Assembly: GCA_018242365.1 (NCBI GenBank)
Contig: JAFECB010000023.1
Location: 62,001 to 126,000, forward strand
DNA length: 64,000 nt
From: Pseudomonadota bacterium
GTDB taxonomy: Bacteria > Pseudomonadota > Gammaproteobacteria > Xanthomonadales > Xanthomonadaceae
Reading direction: 5' to 3'
Part shown: piece by piece, positions 48,720 to 57,936 of the stretch
Position numbering within the stretch: position 1 is the first letter of the stretch
How the letters are laid out: every line of letters begins with the position of its first letter
Program-made: the position numbers and the translations under genes
Notes under the pieces: model-generated
What the model was told of the DNA's origin: nothing
Database searches by the model: none
Seen by the model: the letters and a program-made list of their open reading frames with translations, nothing else

Positions 48720-49322
48720 TCAGAACTGCAGCTTCGGCGCTTCGCACACCTGCGCCTGCTGGTCGGCGGGTATCTCCAGCAGCGCACCCGGCTGGAAGCC
48801 GGACACTCCGGCGAACAGGCTGTTCGGGAAGATCTCACGCCGGTTGTTGTAGGCCATCACCGCGTCATTGAAGGCCTGGCGCGCGAGGGCGAGCTGGTTC
48901 TCGGTGGCGGTCAGCGCTTCGGTGAGTTGCTGCATGTTCTGGTTGGCCTTGAGGTCGGGATAGGCCTCGGCCACCAACATCAGCCGACTCAGCACGCCAT
49001 CGAGTTGGCCTTGGCTGGACGCCAGCGTCGCCATCGCCTCGGCGTCACCGGGATTGGCCTTCGCCGCCGCCAATCCTGTTTGCGCCGCAGAACGCGCGGC
49101 GATCACCGCTTGCAGCGTTTCGCGCTCGTGAGCCATGTACTGCCTTGCGACTTCGACCAGGTTCGGGATCAGGTCGAAACGTCGCTGCAACTGCACGTCG
49201 ATCTGCGCAAAGGCATTCCTGAATGCGTTACGGGCGACCACCAAACCGTTGTAGATGCCGACCGCCCAGAGCGCGATGCCGGCGATGAACGCCAAGAAAA
49301 CCAGCAAGCCAAGCATGATCAT
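48720..49322 (-). CDS. lemA: LemA family protein
   Basis: 200 residues from the ATG at 49322, preceded by AAGGGGAA as ribosome site. One N-terminal membrane segment (MIMLGLLVFLAFIAGIALWAVGIYNGLV) and a long helical-bundle domain starting RNAFRNAFAQIDVQLQRRFDLIPNLVEVARQYMAHE, the family signature. An in-frame extension upstream overlaps the divergent hydrolase's promoter region and is rejected. LemA genes often sit with a TPM-domain partner; none is here. Role not established. Confidence 0.94.
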   Translation of the reverse strand: MIMLGLLVFLAFIAGIALWAVGIYNGLVVARNAFRNAFAQIDVQLQRRFDLIPNLVEVARQYMAHERETLQAVIAARSAAQTGLAAAKANPGDAEAMATLASSQGQLDGVLSRLMLVAEAYPDLKANQNMQQLTEALTATENQLALARQAFNDAVMAYNNRREIFPNSLFAGVSGFQPGALLEIPADQQAQVCEAPKLQF

Positions 49323-49404
49323 GGCGGTTCCCCTTGTTGCTGCAATCGCGGAGACAGGCGTTAGAATCGCATGAGTCGTTGCAGCATACCCGAGGGCGGA
49401 ACCG

Positions 49405-50751
49405 ATGAAAGCACGCACCCTCCGGCAACTCTGGCGCACAAGCCTGGTCACCGGCTTGCTGCCGCTGGCGCTGGGCTCGTCCGCGCAGACCGCGCCGCAA
49501 TGGAACGGCCGGCCGCTGTCGATGTCGTCATCCGCTGCCGTGGCATCGACCACGCCGACATCGACGGTGCGACCACCGACGAACCTCTACGTCTCGGACT
49601 ACGAAGCGATTGCCACCGCGATGACCACCGAGGGCAATGTCCCCGGCATGGCGATGGCGATCGTGCAGGGTGGACGCGTGCTCACCGCCCGCGGCTACGG
49701 CGTCACCGATGTCAGCAGTCCGCAGTCGATCGATGCCCACACCGTGTTCCGGCTGGCCTCGCTCTCCAAGGCCTTTGCATCCGCCGTGACTGGCGTGCTG
49801 GTGAACGACGGCGTGCTGCGCTGGGACAGTCGCCTCACCGATTACCTTCCCTCGTTCCAGTTGTCGCAGCCCGGTGCTGCCGAACAACTGACGGTGGCGG
49901 ACATCCTCAGCCAGCGCACAGGTCTTGAGCGCAATACCTTCGATCGCGACATCGAAGGCAATGCCGACTACCACATGCTGACGGCCAAGCTCGCCACCGC
50001 GCCCATGCTGTGCGCGCCCGGCACCTGCTATGGCTACCAGAACGTCGCCTTCAGCCTGATCGGCGACGTGGTGTTCGCTGCCACCGGCCACTTCTATCCG
50101 GAAACCGTGGCCAGTCGCATCTTCAAGCCGCTGGGCATGAACGACGCCAGCTATGGGCTGGAAGGCATCACCTCGAGCGCACGCTGGGCCCATCCGCATA
50201 TCCGCAGTGGCCGTGGTTGGGCAGCGCTGACGCCGAAGCCGACCTATTACCGGCTCGAACCGGCTGCCGGCGTCAATGCCAGCATCAGCGACATGGCGCA
50301 GTGGCTGCTGGCGCAGACCGGTCATCGTCCCGATGTGTTGCCCGCACCGCTGCTTGCCACCTTGCATGCACCCTTGGTGTCCACGCCCGGGGAAATGACG
50401 GTCGCCTCCTGGCGGCATGCACGCCTGACCGACGCCAACTACGCGCTTGCGTGGCGCGACTACAACTACGCCGGGCACGACGTGGTGTTCCACGGCGGTG
50501 CCGTGCAAGGCTACCGTGCGGTGATTGCGTTGGTGCCCGAGCGCGACCTCGGCGTGGTGATCCTGTGGAATTCCGAGAGCGCACTGCCGAGCGCCCTGCT
50601 GCCGACCATCCTCGACGATGCCCTCGGCATCGAAGGTGGTGGCCAGTGGCTGGATGACCCATCGAACGGGTTACCCGCCAGCGTGCTGTACGCACGCCGC
50701 CGGCCGGCTGCCGGCACCGACGCATCCTCGTCCAAGGCATCGCCGCCCTGA
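49405..50751 (+). CDS. Exported serine hydrolase, class C beta-lactamase/esterase family
   Basis: 448 residues. N-terminal signal-like stretch (LWRTSLVTGLLPLALGSSAQ). Beta-lactamase fold with the nucleophile motif S119-LS-K122 (FRLASLSKAFASAV), YQN near 211 (CYGYQNVAF) in place of YxN, and HGG near 364 (VVFHGGAVQGYRAVI) in place of KTG. HGG/HTG variants are common in esterases and D-Ala-D-Ala-type peptidases, so a beta-lactam-cleaving role is not assumed. Divergent from lemA with an 82-bp gap. The tail after 425 is Ala/Ser-rich. Confidence 0.87.
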   Translation: MKARTLRQLWRTSLVTGLLPLALGSSAQTAPQWNGRPLSMSSSAAVASTTPTSTVRPPTNLYVSDYEAIATAMTTEGNVPGMAMAIVQGGRVLTARGYGVTDVSSPQSIDAHTVFRLASLSKAFASAVTGVLVNDGVLRWDSRLTDYLPSFQLSQPGAAEQLTVADILSQRTGLERNTFDRDIEGNADYHMLTAKLATAPMLCAPGTCYGYQNVAFSLIGDVVFAATGHFYPETVASRIFKPLGMNDASYGLEGITSSARWAHPHIRSGRGWAALTPKPTYYRLEPAAGVNASISDMAQWLLAQTGHRPDVLPAPLLATLHAPLVSTPGEMTVASWRHARLTDANYALAWRDYNYAGHDVVFHGGAVQGYRAVIALVPERDLGVVILWNSESALPSALLPTILDDALGIEGGGQWLDDPSNGLPASVLYARRRPAAGTDASSSKASPP

Positions 50752-50916
50752 CTGAACAACGAGGGGCGCATCCGCCTCTCGAACACCAAGATCTCTCCGC
50801 CCTGCGCGGGAATGATTTGCGCATCCGAAAGCGCCGGCGCGATGCAGAAGCTCGCGTTCGACCCCGCCTGCGCTGAACGGCGCGCGGACCTGGCTGCCCC
50901 GCTCGCGCATCCGCTC

Positions 50917-50952
50917 AAAAAGAAACCCCTCCCGCCTGGGCAACGGGAAGGG
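50917..50952 (-). terminator. Rho-independent terminator of the histone-like gene
   Basis: On the minus strand CCCTTCCCG (50952-50944) pairs with CGGGAGGGG (50934-50926), nine pairs with one G-T, followed by TTTCTTTTT. It is 55 bp after the stop. The rest of the 255-bp gap to the serine hydrolase shows nothing. Confidence 0.9.
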
Positions 50953-51006
50953 CCTTCAGGGTATTGCTGTCGCCGGAACCGGACGTGCCGGTACCGGTCG
51001 TGACAC

Positions 51007-51396
51007 TTACAGCGAGGAGACCGGGGCCTGGATCGGCGGCATCGCCGCAGGCTTGGCTTTCTTCGCAGCAGGCTTCTTGGCAGCCTTCTTGGCGGCAGGC
51101 TTCTTGGCAGCGGCCTTCTTCGCAGCAGGCTTCTTGGCAGCGGCCTTCTTCGCAGCAGGCTTCTTGGCAACAGCCTTCTTCGCAGCAGGCTTCTTGGCAG
51201 CGGCCTTCTTCGCAGCAGGCTTCTTGGCAACAGCCTTCTTCGCAGCAGGCTTCTTGGCAACAGCCTTCTTCGCGGCCGGCTTCTTGGCAGCGGCCTTCTT
51301 CGCAGCAGGCTTCTTGGCAGCGGCTTTCTTCACGGCTTTCTTCGCCGCCGGCTTCTTGGCGGCGGGCTTCTTCGCAGCAGCTTTCTTAACGGCCAT
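51007..51396 (-). CDS. Lysine/alanine-rich histone H1-like protein
   Basis: 129 residues from the ATG at 51396 with AGGAG before it. Almost all of residues 1-115 is built from [15 protein letters not shown] units; the last 14 ([12 protein letters not shown]) are different. It resembles the tails of AlgP-type and chlamydial H1-like proteins that bind DNA non-specifically. The coding sequence is a tandem array of 30-bp units (51091-51330), so length may vary between strains. An upstream in-frame extension of 59 codons lacks this composition and is rejected. Confidence 0.88.
   Translation of the reverse strand: MAVKKAAAKKPAAKKPAAKKAVKKAAAKKPAAKKAAAKKPAAKKAVAKKPAAKKAVAKKPAAKKAAAKKPAAKKAVAKKPAAKKAAAKKPAAKKAAAKKPAAKKAAKKPAAKKAKPAAMPPIQAPVSSL
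51091..51330. repeat. Eight tandem 30-bp coding repeats
   Basis: Units of the type CGCAGCAGGCTTCTTGGCAR plus ten more bases, each encoding ten residues of the Lys/Ala array. The 60 bp at 51121-51180 and at 51181-51240 are identical, a sign of recent duplication by slippage or recombination. Confidence 0.9.
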
Positions 51397-52151
51397 GGTA
51401 TGGCTCCTCGTCAATGGGTAAATCGGTAACGCCCAGTAGCGAAAGACACCGCGGGTATCGGACCCACGATCGACCGCCGGCGCGCGGTGCGCACCGGAAC
51501 GGATGCTGTGCCGACGCGCATGCGCGGACGGCGAATCTGCTGGTGTTGATGGCAGGACAGGCGGCCCTCGCACGCATCACGCGTCCACGCCGCGGATGAT
51601 CCACCGCTGTTCGTATTCGAAGGGTCGGCGCTGCAGGGCATCGAGCTGCGATCCATCGACGACCATCCGGCAACGCCAACATGGGTGGCGTGGTGGAGGT
51701 TGTTCGTCGTCGTGTCGTGTTTGCTCACGCTCTTCCGCAGTAGCCGTCTGCTGAGCGAAACCTAATCACGCTTTTTTCACGTGTCAACAATCTTGCGCAA
51801 AGTTTTTTTCGCCCGCACCGACGCGCAACGTGATCGACGTGTGCATCCGTGCACGCACGCGCTTGCGGTGCGAACACGCGACACCACTGCGCGCCGCATC
51901 ACTCATCGCTGCGCGCAAGCAGTGATGCGGCTTCCAGCGATTCGATGCAATCGACATGCTGCGCATCGACGCGACGTTCCGCACGACCGAAGCCGCGCGC
52001 GTTGCGGTGTGGCGCGCTTGCGTCGCGCATCGCGAATGCCCGCATTCGCGCGCAGGTTTTCGCGTTGCACAAGCGAGTTTGCGCGAACTCTGCGCAGGAT
52101 TTCTCGACGACGCGCTGCGTTTGCACGCATCGACACGCACCGTGATGCCGG
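51397..52151. other. Gene-free region of about 750 bp upstream of the histone-like gene
   Basis: No frame here looks like a protein: the longest ones are Arg/Cys/His-rich in both directions. The stretch 51790-52140 is dense in GCGC, GCGCGC and CGCATCG words. It holds an 11-bp perfect inverted repeat GCCGCATCACT (51893-51903) with AGTGATGCGGC (51921-51931), and a 9-bp one, CGCGAATGC (52031-52039) with GCATTCGCG (52042-52050). A promoter pointing to the histone-like gene is listed separately. A small RNA or protein-binding region is possible. Confidence 0.5.
51759..51787 (-). promoter_or_regulatory. Candidate promoter for the histone-like gene
   Basis: On the minus strand a perfect TTGACA (51787-51782), 17 bp, then TAGGTT (51764-51759; three of six). 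The start point would be about 355 bp before the ATG, giving an unusually long 5' leader. A closer promoter was not recognised. Confidence 0.45.
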
Positions 52152-52186
52152 AAAAAAGAAAACCCGCGACGCTGCCGTCGCGGGTT
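52152..52186 (-). terminator. Rho-independent terminator of gcvH
   Basis: On the minus strand a perfect 11-bp stem AACCCGCGACG/CGTCGCGGGTT (52186-52176, 52171-52161) with a four-base loop, followed by TTCTTTTTT. It starts 22 bp after the gcvH stop. Confidence 0.95.
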
Positions 52187-52208
52187 CGCTTGCCGCCTTG
52201 CAGGTCGC

Positions 52209-52604
52209 TCAGTGCTCGTCTTCTTCGAGCAGTTCCGCATAGTCATCCGGACCGAGCAACTCGTTGAGCTGGTCGGCATCCTCGATTTCGAGCACGAACA
52301 TCCAGCCGTCGCCGTAGGCGTCCTCGTTGATGGTCTCGGGCTTGTCGGCCAGCGCGGCATTGACTTCGACCACCTTGCCGCTGATCGGTGCGTAGACATC
52401 CGAGGCGGCCTTGACCGATTCGACCACGGCGCAGGCATTGCCTGCCTCGACCTGGTCACCGACGCTGGGCAGCTCCACGTAGACCAGATCGCCAAGCAGG
52501 CCCTGAGCATGGTCGGAAATGCCGATCGTGGCTCTGCCATTGCCTTCCACGCGCACCCATTCGTGCGATTTGTGGAACTTGAGGTCGCCGGGGATCTCGC
52601 TCAT
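52209..52604 (-). CDS. gcvH: Glycine cleavage system H protein
   Basis: 131 residues from the ATG at 52604. Lipoyl carrier of the glycine cleavage complex: [21 protein letters not shown] and the lipoylated K65 in [16 protein letters not shown]; the C-terminus is very acidic (ELLEEDEH). 52 bp after gcvT and followed by a strong terminator, so gcvT-gcvH form a short unit. gcvP is not in this window. Confidence 0.97.
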   Translation of the reverse strand: MSEIPGDLKFHKSHEWVRVEGNGRATIGISDHAQGLLGDLVYVELPSVGDQVEAGNACAVVESVKAASDVYAPISGKVVEVNAALADKPETINEDAYGDGWMFVLEIEDADQLNELLGPDDYAELLEEDEH

Positions 52605-52656
52605 CGGGGTGGCTCCTGTCGGATGCGGTGTGGGGTGGTGGAAGTCTAGCGAAACT

Positions 52657-53757
52657 TCAGACGCCGGGCTGCACGACATTGTCGCGGACGAACGGGAACT
52701 TGACCACGCGCACCGGCACCTCGCGGCCGCGGATGTCCACCCGCACCACGTCCGATGCGGCCGCCGGCACCCGCGCGAATGCGATCGCCTTGCCGATCGT
52801 CGGCGAGAACGTGCCGGACAGGATCTCGCCGTCGCCGGCATCGGTCAGCACTTTCTGGCCGTGGCGCAGGACGCCCTTCTCGTCCATCACCAGGCCGACC
52901 ATCCGCCGCGGGACACCCGCTGCACGCTGTGCTTCCAGTGCGGCACGACCGATGAAGTTGCGGCCTTCGTCCAGCGCGATCGTCCAGTCGAGCGCGGCCT
53001 CGAACGGCGATACCGCCTCGTCCATGTCCTGCCCATAAAGATTCATGCCGGCTTCCAGGCGCAAGGTATCGCGCGCGCCGAGGCCGGCCGGCTTCACGCC
53101 TGCCTCCAGCAAGGCATTCCAGAATCCGGTGATGGCCTCGTTCGGCACGATGACCTCGAAGCCGTCCTCACCGGTGTAGCCGGTGCGGGCGATGAACAGC
53201 TCGGCACCGGACATCGCCTTGCCCTTGCGCGCGGCAAACCGGCCCAGCTTCATCATCGACCCGCGCTCGCCTTCGACCAGCAAGCCGGCGACCTTGGCGC
53301 GCGCGTTCGGGCCCTGCACCGCCACGATGCCAAGCTCGGGGCGCTCGTTCACCCGCACGTCGAAGCTGCGCGCCTGTTCGCCCAACCACGCCAGATCCTT
53401 GTCGCGGGTGGAGGCATTGACCACCATCCGGAACCAGGTCTCGGACATGAAATAGACAATCAGGTCATCGATCACGCCGCCCTGCGGATTGAGCATGCAC
53501 GAATACAGCGCCTTGCCCGGCTTCTGCAGCTTGTCGACCGAATTGGCCAGCAGATGACGCAGGAACTCGCGCACGCGTGCACCTTCGAGGTCGACCACGG
53601 TCATGTGGCTGACGTCGAACATGCCGGCATCGCGACGGACCTGATGGTGCTCGTCGATCTGCGAGCCGTAATGGATCGGCATGTCCCAGCCGCCGAAATC
53701 GACCATCTTGGCGCCGAGGGCGCGATGGGTCGGGTTGAGGACGGTCTGCTGGGTCAT
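52657..53757 (-). CDS. gcvT: Aminomethyltransferase (glycine cleavage system T protein)
   Basis: 366 residues from the ATG at 53757 ([30 protein letters not shown]). Transfers the methylene group from the H-protein-bound intermediate to tetrahydrofolate, releasing ammonia. Motifs: DVSHM near 48, [11 protein letters not shown] near 89, the folate-binding [13 protein letters not shown] near 194, and [16 protein letters not shown] near 230. The frame is open upstream, but that part overlaps nfeD. Confidence 0.97.
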   Translation of the reverse strand: MTQQTVLNPTHRALGAKMVDFGGWDMPIHYGSQIDEHHQVRRDAGMFDVSHMTVVDLEGARVREFLRHLLANSVDKLQKPGKALYSCMLNPQGGVIDDLIVYFMSETWFRMVVNASTRDKDLAWLGEQARSFDVRVNERPELGIVAVQGPNARAKVAGLLVEGERGSMMKLGRFAARKGKAMSGAELFIARTGYTGEDGFEVIVPNEAITGFWNALLEAGVKPAGLGARDTLRLEAGMNLYGQDMDEAVSPFEAALDWTIALDEGRNFIGRAALEAQRAAGVPRRMVGLVMDEKGVLRHGQKVLTDAGDGEILSGTFSPTIGKAIAFARVPAAASDVVRVDIRGREVPVRVVKFPFVRDNVVQPGV

Positions 53758-53809
53758 GCGCGTGCCTGCTGTCGGTGCCGGGGGGACCGGCATTATCCCA
53801 GACCTGCGC

Positions 53810-54241
53810 TCAGACCGGCTCGACCTGCAGCACCATGGCATCGCCGCCGACGATCCGCACTGATGTACCGACCGGAAGATCCGGCCCACTGACATCCCAG
53901 AGCGCATCGGCAATCTGCACGCGCCCGCGACCTTCGATGATCGCTGCCTGCAAGGTCACCACTCTGCCAACCAGCGCCGCCGTGCGCCGGTTCAGCGCCG
54001 GCTGGTCGCTGGGCCGCTCGCGCTTGCGGAACCAGCGCCGGTAGACCTGGATCGAGACGAAGCTGAGCACTACGAAAGCACCGACCTGCGCCAGCAGCGG
54101 GATCCCCGGCACCAACCAGACACCGAGGAAGACCACCGCCGCCGCGAGGCCCAGCCACAGCATGAAGGCACCGGGTGCCATCGCCTCGGCCGCGAACAAC
54201 AGCAGCGCGAACGCCGCCCAGGTAAAGACGTCCCAACGCAT
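53810..54241 (-). CDS. NfeD-like membrane protein
   Basis: 143 residues: two to three membrane segments in the first 70 ([37 protein letters not shown] and the next), then an OB-fold domain ([46 protein letters not shown]). This is the short NfeD form that nearly always accompanies an SPFH protein. Four bases after the SPFH stop, so the two are made together. Confidence 0.92.
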   Translation of the reverse strand: MRWDVFTWAAFALLLFAAEAMAPGAFMLWLGLAAAVVFLGVWLVPGIPLLAQVGAFVVLSFVSIQVYRRWFRKRERPSDQPALNRRTAALVGRVVTLQAAIIEGRGRVQIADALWDVSGPDLPVGTSVRIVGGDAMVLQVEPV

Positions 54242-54245
54242 CGGC

Positions 54246-55190
54246 TCAGTTCCCCTGCTTGAGCGCGGGCGGTCGTGCGCCCTGGCGTTCCATCGCTTCC
54301 TTCGCGAGCTCGGCGATGCCGCCCAGCGAGCCGATCACGCCCGCCGACTCCATCGGCATCATCACGAACTTCTGGTTCGGCGCCTCGGCCAGCGCCTTGA
54401 ACGCCTCGATGTATTTCTGCGCGACGAAGTAGTTGATCGCCTGCACGTTACCGCCGGCAATCGCGTCGGACACCATCTGGGTAGCCTTGGCTTCGGCCTC
54501 GGCCAGGCGCTCACGTGCTTCGGCCGAACGGAACGCGGCCTCCTTGTTGCCTTCAGCCGACAGGATCGCCGATTGCTTCTCGCCTTCCGCGCGCAGGATC
54601 TGCGCCTGCCGCAGGCCTTCGGCTTCGAGGATGTTGGCGCGCTTTTCGCGCTCGGCCTTCATCTGCCGCGCCATCGAATCGACCAGGTCGCGTGGCGGCT
54701 GGATATCCTTCAGCTCGATGCGGTTGACCTTGATGCCCCAGGGATGGGTGGCTTCGTCGACCGCGTGCAGCACCTTGGTATTGATCTCGTCGCGCTTGGA
54801 CAGGGACTCGTCGAGGTCCATCGAACCGATCGCGGTACGGATATTGGTCATCACCAGATTGAGGATGGCGACCTCCAACTGGGCGACTTCATACGCCGCC
54901 TTGGCGGCATCGAGGACCTGAAAATAGACCACGCCGTCGACCTTGACCACGGCATTGTCCTTGGTGATGACGTCCTGACTGGGCACGTCCATCACCTGTT
55001 CCATCATGTTGATCTTGCGCCCCACGCCATACATGATCGGCATGAGGAAATGCAGGCCCGGCCCCATGGTGTGGGTGTAGCGGCCGAAGCGCTCGACCGT
55101 CCACTCATAGCCCTGCGGCACCATCCGCACGGTCTTGAAGACGATGATGATGCCTGCGATCAGCAGGATTACCGCAAGAAAACCAACCAT
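54246..55190 (-). CDS. SPFH/band 7 (stomatin-like) membrane protein
   Basis: 314 residues from the ATG at 55190, preceded by GGAGAG. One N-terminal membrane segment (VGFLAVILLIAGIIIVFKTV), the SPFH domain (VPQGYEWTVERFGRYTHTMGPGLHFLMP near 24), then a coiled coil rich in Ala/Glu/Arg (REKRANILEAEGLRQAQILR through EARERLAEAEAK). Relatives such as QmcA form large membrane rings that organise proteases and lipid patches. Promoter candidate directly upstream. Confidence 0.94.
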   Translation of the reverse strand: MVGFLAVILLIAGIIIVFKTVRMVPQGYEWTVERFGRYTHTMGPGLHFLMPIMYGVGRKINMMEQVMDVPSQDVITKDNAVVKVDGVVYFQVLDAAKAAYEVAQLEVAILNLVMTNIRTAIGSMDLDESLSKRDEINTKVLHAVDEATHPWGIKVNRIELKDIQPPRDLVDSMARQMKAEREKRANILEAEGLRQAQILRAEGEKQSAILSAEGNKEAAFRSAEARERLAEAEAKATQMVSDAIAGGNVQAINYFVAQKYIEAFKALAEAPNQKFVMMPMESAGVIGSLGGIAELAKEAMERQGARPPALKQGN

Positions 55191-55214
55191 CGATACTCTC
55201 CCATTGTTTGGGCG

Positions 55215-55242
55215 AGTATAAGCCTCGCCTTGCACCTATGAA
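55215..55242 (-). promoter_or_regulatory. Candidate promoter of the SPFH-nfeD unit
   Basis: On the minus strand TTCATA (55242-55237), 16 bp, TATACT (55220-55215; five of six). About 25 bp before the start codon. Confidence 0.55.
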
Positions 55243-55315
55243 CGTGCTCGGCAGGCCCAAGCGGCCGTGACCGCAGGCCCGCATGTCGAAGCGGGCTTGG
55301 GTCGGAGCGTGACAA

Positions 55316-57577
55316 CTACCACGCCACCTGCAACGAGACGGCCAGTGAGCGGCCGGGCGCGGTGTAGCGATCCAGCACCGCGCTGGTGGAGTTTGCCAGC
55401 GGCACATCGCCGGCAGACCAGTAGCGTCGGTCGCCGAGATTGCGCAGGCCGGCGTTGAGCGTCACGTGCTTGCCGAGTTTCCAGTGTGCGTACAGGTCGA
55501 ACACGCCATAGCCCGGCGAGACAAAGTAGCTGGTGCCTGCCGATGGCGTCGGCATGCGGTCGCGGCGACCGGCAAAGCGGCCGGACAATTCCACGCCCCA
55601 GTCGTCCGCGTCATACGCCAATCCGAACGTGGCGGTGAACGGATCAACCGACTCCAACGGCTCACCCGCGGCGTGGTCCTCGCCGCGCGACCATGCAGCC
55701 GCGCCACGCACGGACCAGCCCGCCAAGGCCGGCGACAGCGCACCCAGCTCCAACCCCGCTTTCAGCTCGACGCCGTGGATGCGTGCATCGGCCACGTTCT
55801 GCGATTGATAGACCATCAGGCCCTGTTGATTGAAGCCGACGAATACAAACGATTCGATGAAATCGCGATAGCGATTGTCGTAGGCGCTCAGGCTGGCATA
55901 GGCGTTCGGGCCGGAATAGCGCAGGCCCAGCTCGAAGCCGTTGCTGGTTTCCGGCTTGAGGTTCGGATTGGAGATCGCGGTGTAACCGAACATCACATTG
56001 GTGAAGCCGATGTTGACGTCGGCATACGGCGGTGAGCGGAAGCCACGCGCGTAGCCGCCGAACAGCGACCAGTCGTCATCGATGTGCCAGACCATGCCGA
56101 GCTTGGGCGACACACTGGTCTTGCCCAGGCCGCTGAGGACGACGCCGGGATTGTCGCCAGCGAAGATCGCATCCATGTGCGGCGTCAGCTGGTAGCGATC
56201 GATCCGCAGCGCCGGCACCAGCCGAAACTTGCCATCTGCCAAGGTAATTTCATCCTGCAGATAGGCCGCGGTATTGGTGGTGGTGCTGAGCGGAAAATCA
56301 CGCACCGGGTAGTTGTCCGGCTGCATGTTCGGCGTGCTTGCGCCAGTCAGCGGGAAGCTGCGCAGGCCATCGCGGCGCTGCTCGGTATCGGTACGCACCA
56401 CGTCCAAACCCCAGGCCAGGTCGTGTGTCACCGAACCGCTCTCCAGCGTCTTGCGGAAGTTGACCTGCACGCCGCGCACACGCTGGTCGAAATGGAACCA
56501 GCGCTCACGCACATCCTGCAGGGTCGGCGGCGGCAGATTGCGCAGCTCGATGGTGTATTGGGTCGTCGTGCTGCGCTGGACATAAGCTTGCCAGTCGATG
56601 CTGTCGGCGAAACCACCCTCGAGGTCGATCCTGTGTTCCAGCGAAATCCGCGAACGGCGCTGCTGGTCCTGTGCGCCGACATGGGTATTGTTCGCGCCGG
56701 TCATCGGCTGAACCCCCATCGAGGTGAGCATGTCGGTATCGGCGTGGTCGTCGCTGGCGTCCACGGTCAGGGTGAAGCGCTGGCTGGCGCTGGGCGAGAA
56801 CACCAGCTTGCCGAGCAGGCTGCGGCCATCGCGGTCCTGCGGATTGGGGCGGGTGCGCGCGGCACCGACACCACCGACCTCGCCCTGATTGCGGGCTTCA
56901 TGGCCCTGCCGATGGCCCAGCGCCAGCAGGCCCGACCAATGCTGGCCACCGAACGCCGTCGTGAGTCCGGTCGAGAACCCGCTCCATTCGCCGTCGTAGC
57001 CCAGCTTGAAACCAAAGTAGGCATCCTTGTCGGCCACCAGATAGTCCGACGGATCCTTGGTCACGAACGAGACGGTGCCGCCGAGCGCGTCGGAGCCGTA
57101 CAGCGAGCTGGTCGGGCCGCGTACGACTTCCACGCGCTTGAGGGTGTCGAGGTCGACGAAATTGCGGTTGGCATTGGAGAAGCTGCCGATCGTGAACGCA
57201 TCCGGCACCGCGATCCCGTCGGTCTGGATACGCACGCGATTGCCACCGAGTCCGCGGATGCGGATATCACCGATGCCGAAGCGGCCAAAGCTGCTGCCGA
57301 CGCTGATGCCCGGTTCGTAACGGAACAGGTCTTTGAGGTTATCGACCAGCAGCTCATCCATGCGCTTGCGGTCGATCTCGTCGACCGTATTGGGGACATC
57401 GATCAGCGCCCGCTCGCTACGGGTGGCGGTGACGACCACCCGGTCGAACACCTTGATGTCGCCATCGACGCCAGCATCGACACCGGATGGACCGGATGGG
57501 GTGCTGGACTGGGCGTGGACCTGGAAGGAAACGGCGAGCGCGGCGAGCAGCGCGAGGGACAGCGGGTGAGCGCGCAT
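55316..57577 (-). CDS. TonB-dependent heme/hemoglobin receptor
   Basis: 753 residues. Signal peptide (MRAHPLSLALLAALAVSFQVHAQ), a plug domain with DRVVVTATRSERALIDVPNT, RIRGLGGNRVRIQTDG and VEVVRGPTSSLYGSDALGG, and a 22-strand barrel ending in SLQVAW with a terminal aromatic residue. The barrel carries FRSPPYADVN and SNPNLKPETSNGFELGLRY, the FRAP/NPNL-type region of heme receptors. It shares a unit with hemP downstream of a Fur box, so it should be induced by iron shortage. The exact ligand (heme, hemoglobin) is inferred. Confidence 0.9.
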   Translation of the reverse strand: MRAHPLSLALLAALAVSFQVHAQSSTPSGPSGVDAGVDGDIKVFDRVVVTATRSERALIDVPNTVDEIDRKRMDELLVDNLKDLFRYEPGISVGSSFGRFGIGDIRIRGLGGNRVRIQTDGIAVPDAFTIGSFSNANRNFVDLDTLKRVEVVRGPTSSLYGSDALGGTVSFVTKDPSDYLVADKDAYFGFKLGYDGEWSGFSTGLTTAFGGQHWSGLLALGHRQGHEARNQGEVGGVGAARTRPNPQDRDGRSLLGKLVFSPSASQRFTLTVDASDDHADTDMLTSMGVQPMTGANNTHVGAQDQQRRSRISLEHRIDLEGGFADSIDWQAYVQRSTTTQYTIELRNLPPPTLQDVRERWFHFDQRVRGVQVNFRKTLESGSVTHDLAWGLDVVRTDTEQRRDGLRSFPLTGASTPNMQPDNYPVRDFPLSTTTNTAAYLQDEITLADGKFRLVPALRIDRYQLTPHMDAIFAGDNPGVVLSGLGKTSVSPKLGMVWHIDDDWSLFGGYARGFRSPPYADVNIGFTNVMFGYTAISNPNLKPETSNGFELGLRYSGPNAYASLSAYDNRYRDFIESFVFVGFNQQGLMVYQSQNVADARIHGVELKAGLELGALSPALAGWSVRGAAAWSRGEDHAAGEPLESVDPFTATFGLAYDADDWGVELSGRFAGRRDRMPTPSAGTSYFVSPGYGVFDLYAHWKLGKHVTLNAGLRNLGDRRYWSAGDVPLANSTSAVLDRYTAPGRSLAVSLQVAW

Positions 57578-57659
57578 GGGACATCCATCGGGAAAGGTTG
57601 TCTGCTGGCTCGCGCGCAGGCGCTGGCTGGCGGGGAACGGCGTGTGTGCGCCAGTGGGG

Positions 57660-57851
57660 TTATTTGGTGAGGATCAATTTGCCGTTGCGGGTATGGCGCA
57701 GACGGTAGATCTCGTCACCGTGGCGGATCAGCACCTCGCACCGTCCGTGCAGCAATTGCTCGCTTTCCAGCCACGCCGGCGGGTCAAGCCGAGTCGAGGC
57801 TGGCTTGGCTGGCGATTCGGAAACCGGCGCGAACGAATGGGCTGCGATCAT
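57660..57851 (-). CDS. hemP: Hemin uptake protein HemP
   Basis: 63 residues. The conserved end is LLHGRCEVLIRHGDEIYRLRHTRNGKLILTK; the first 30 residues are variable. Small protein found ahead of heme-receptor genes; in some bacteria it is needed for receptor expression. First gene after the Fur box and 82 bp before the receptor gene. Confidence 0.92.
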   Translation of the reverse strand: MIAAHSFAPVSESPAKPASTRLDPPAWLESEQLLHGRCEVLIRHGDEIYRLRHTRNGKLILTK

Positions 57852-57881
57852 GCGGGGGCTCGGAGCGGTGCAATGACAAAT

Positions 57882-57909
57882 ATGATAATGATTCTCATTA
57901 TCTAGTCAA
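57882..57909 (-). promoter_or_regulatory. hemP promoter overlapped by a Fur box
   Basis: GATAATGATTCTCATTATC (57884-57902) matches 17 of 19 positions of the E. coli Fur consensus and is a near-palindrome. On the minus strand TTGACT (57909-57904), 16 bp, TATCAT (57887-57882; five of six) forms the promoter. The Fur site fills the space between the two hexamers, the layout of iron repression. It is 31 bp upstream of hemP. Confidence 0.93.
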
Positions 57910-57936
57910 TTCACCGCACTGTGCTTGAATATGCGC

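Noticed and set aside
51091..51330. Regular 30-bp repeats as a possible CRISPR array
   Set aside because: There are no spacers: units abut and encode protein. No cas genes are present.
51053..51421. Plus-strand frame of repeated AAGFLA units
   Set aside because: Antisense of the Lys/Ala-rich repeat gene; the minus strand has a ribosome site, a terminator and a known protein type.
51411..51728. 105-codon minus-strand frame in the leader of the histone-like gene
   Set aside because: GTG start only two bases from a purine-rich stretch, no recognisable fold, and mixed composition; kept as non-coding.
51781..52242. Overlapping Arg/Cys-rich frames on both strands upstream of gcvH
   Set aside because: Produced by GCGC-rich sequence; no start signal, and the plus frame runs through the gcvH terminator and into gcvH.
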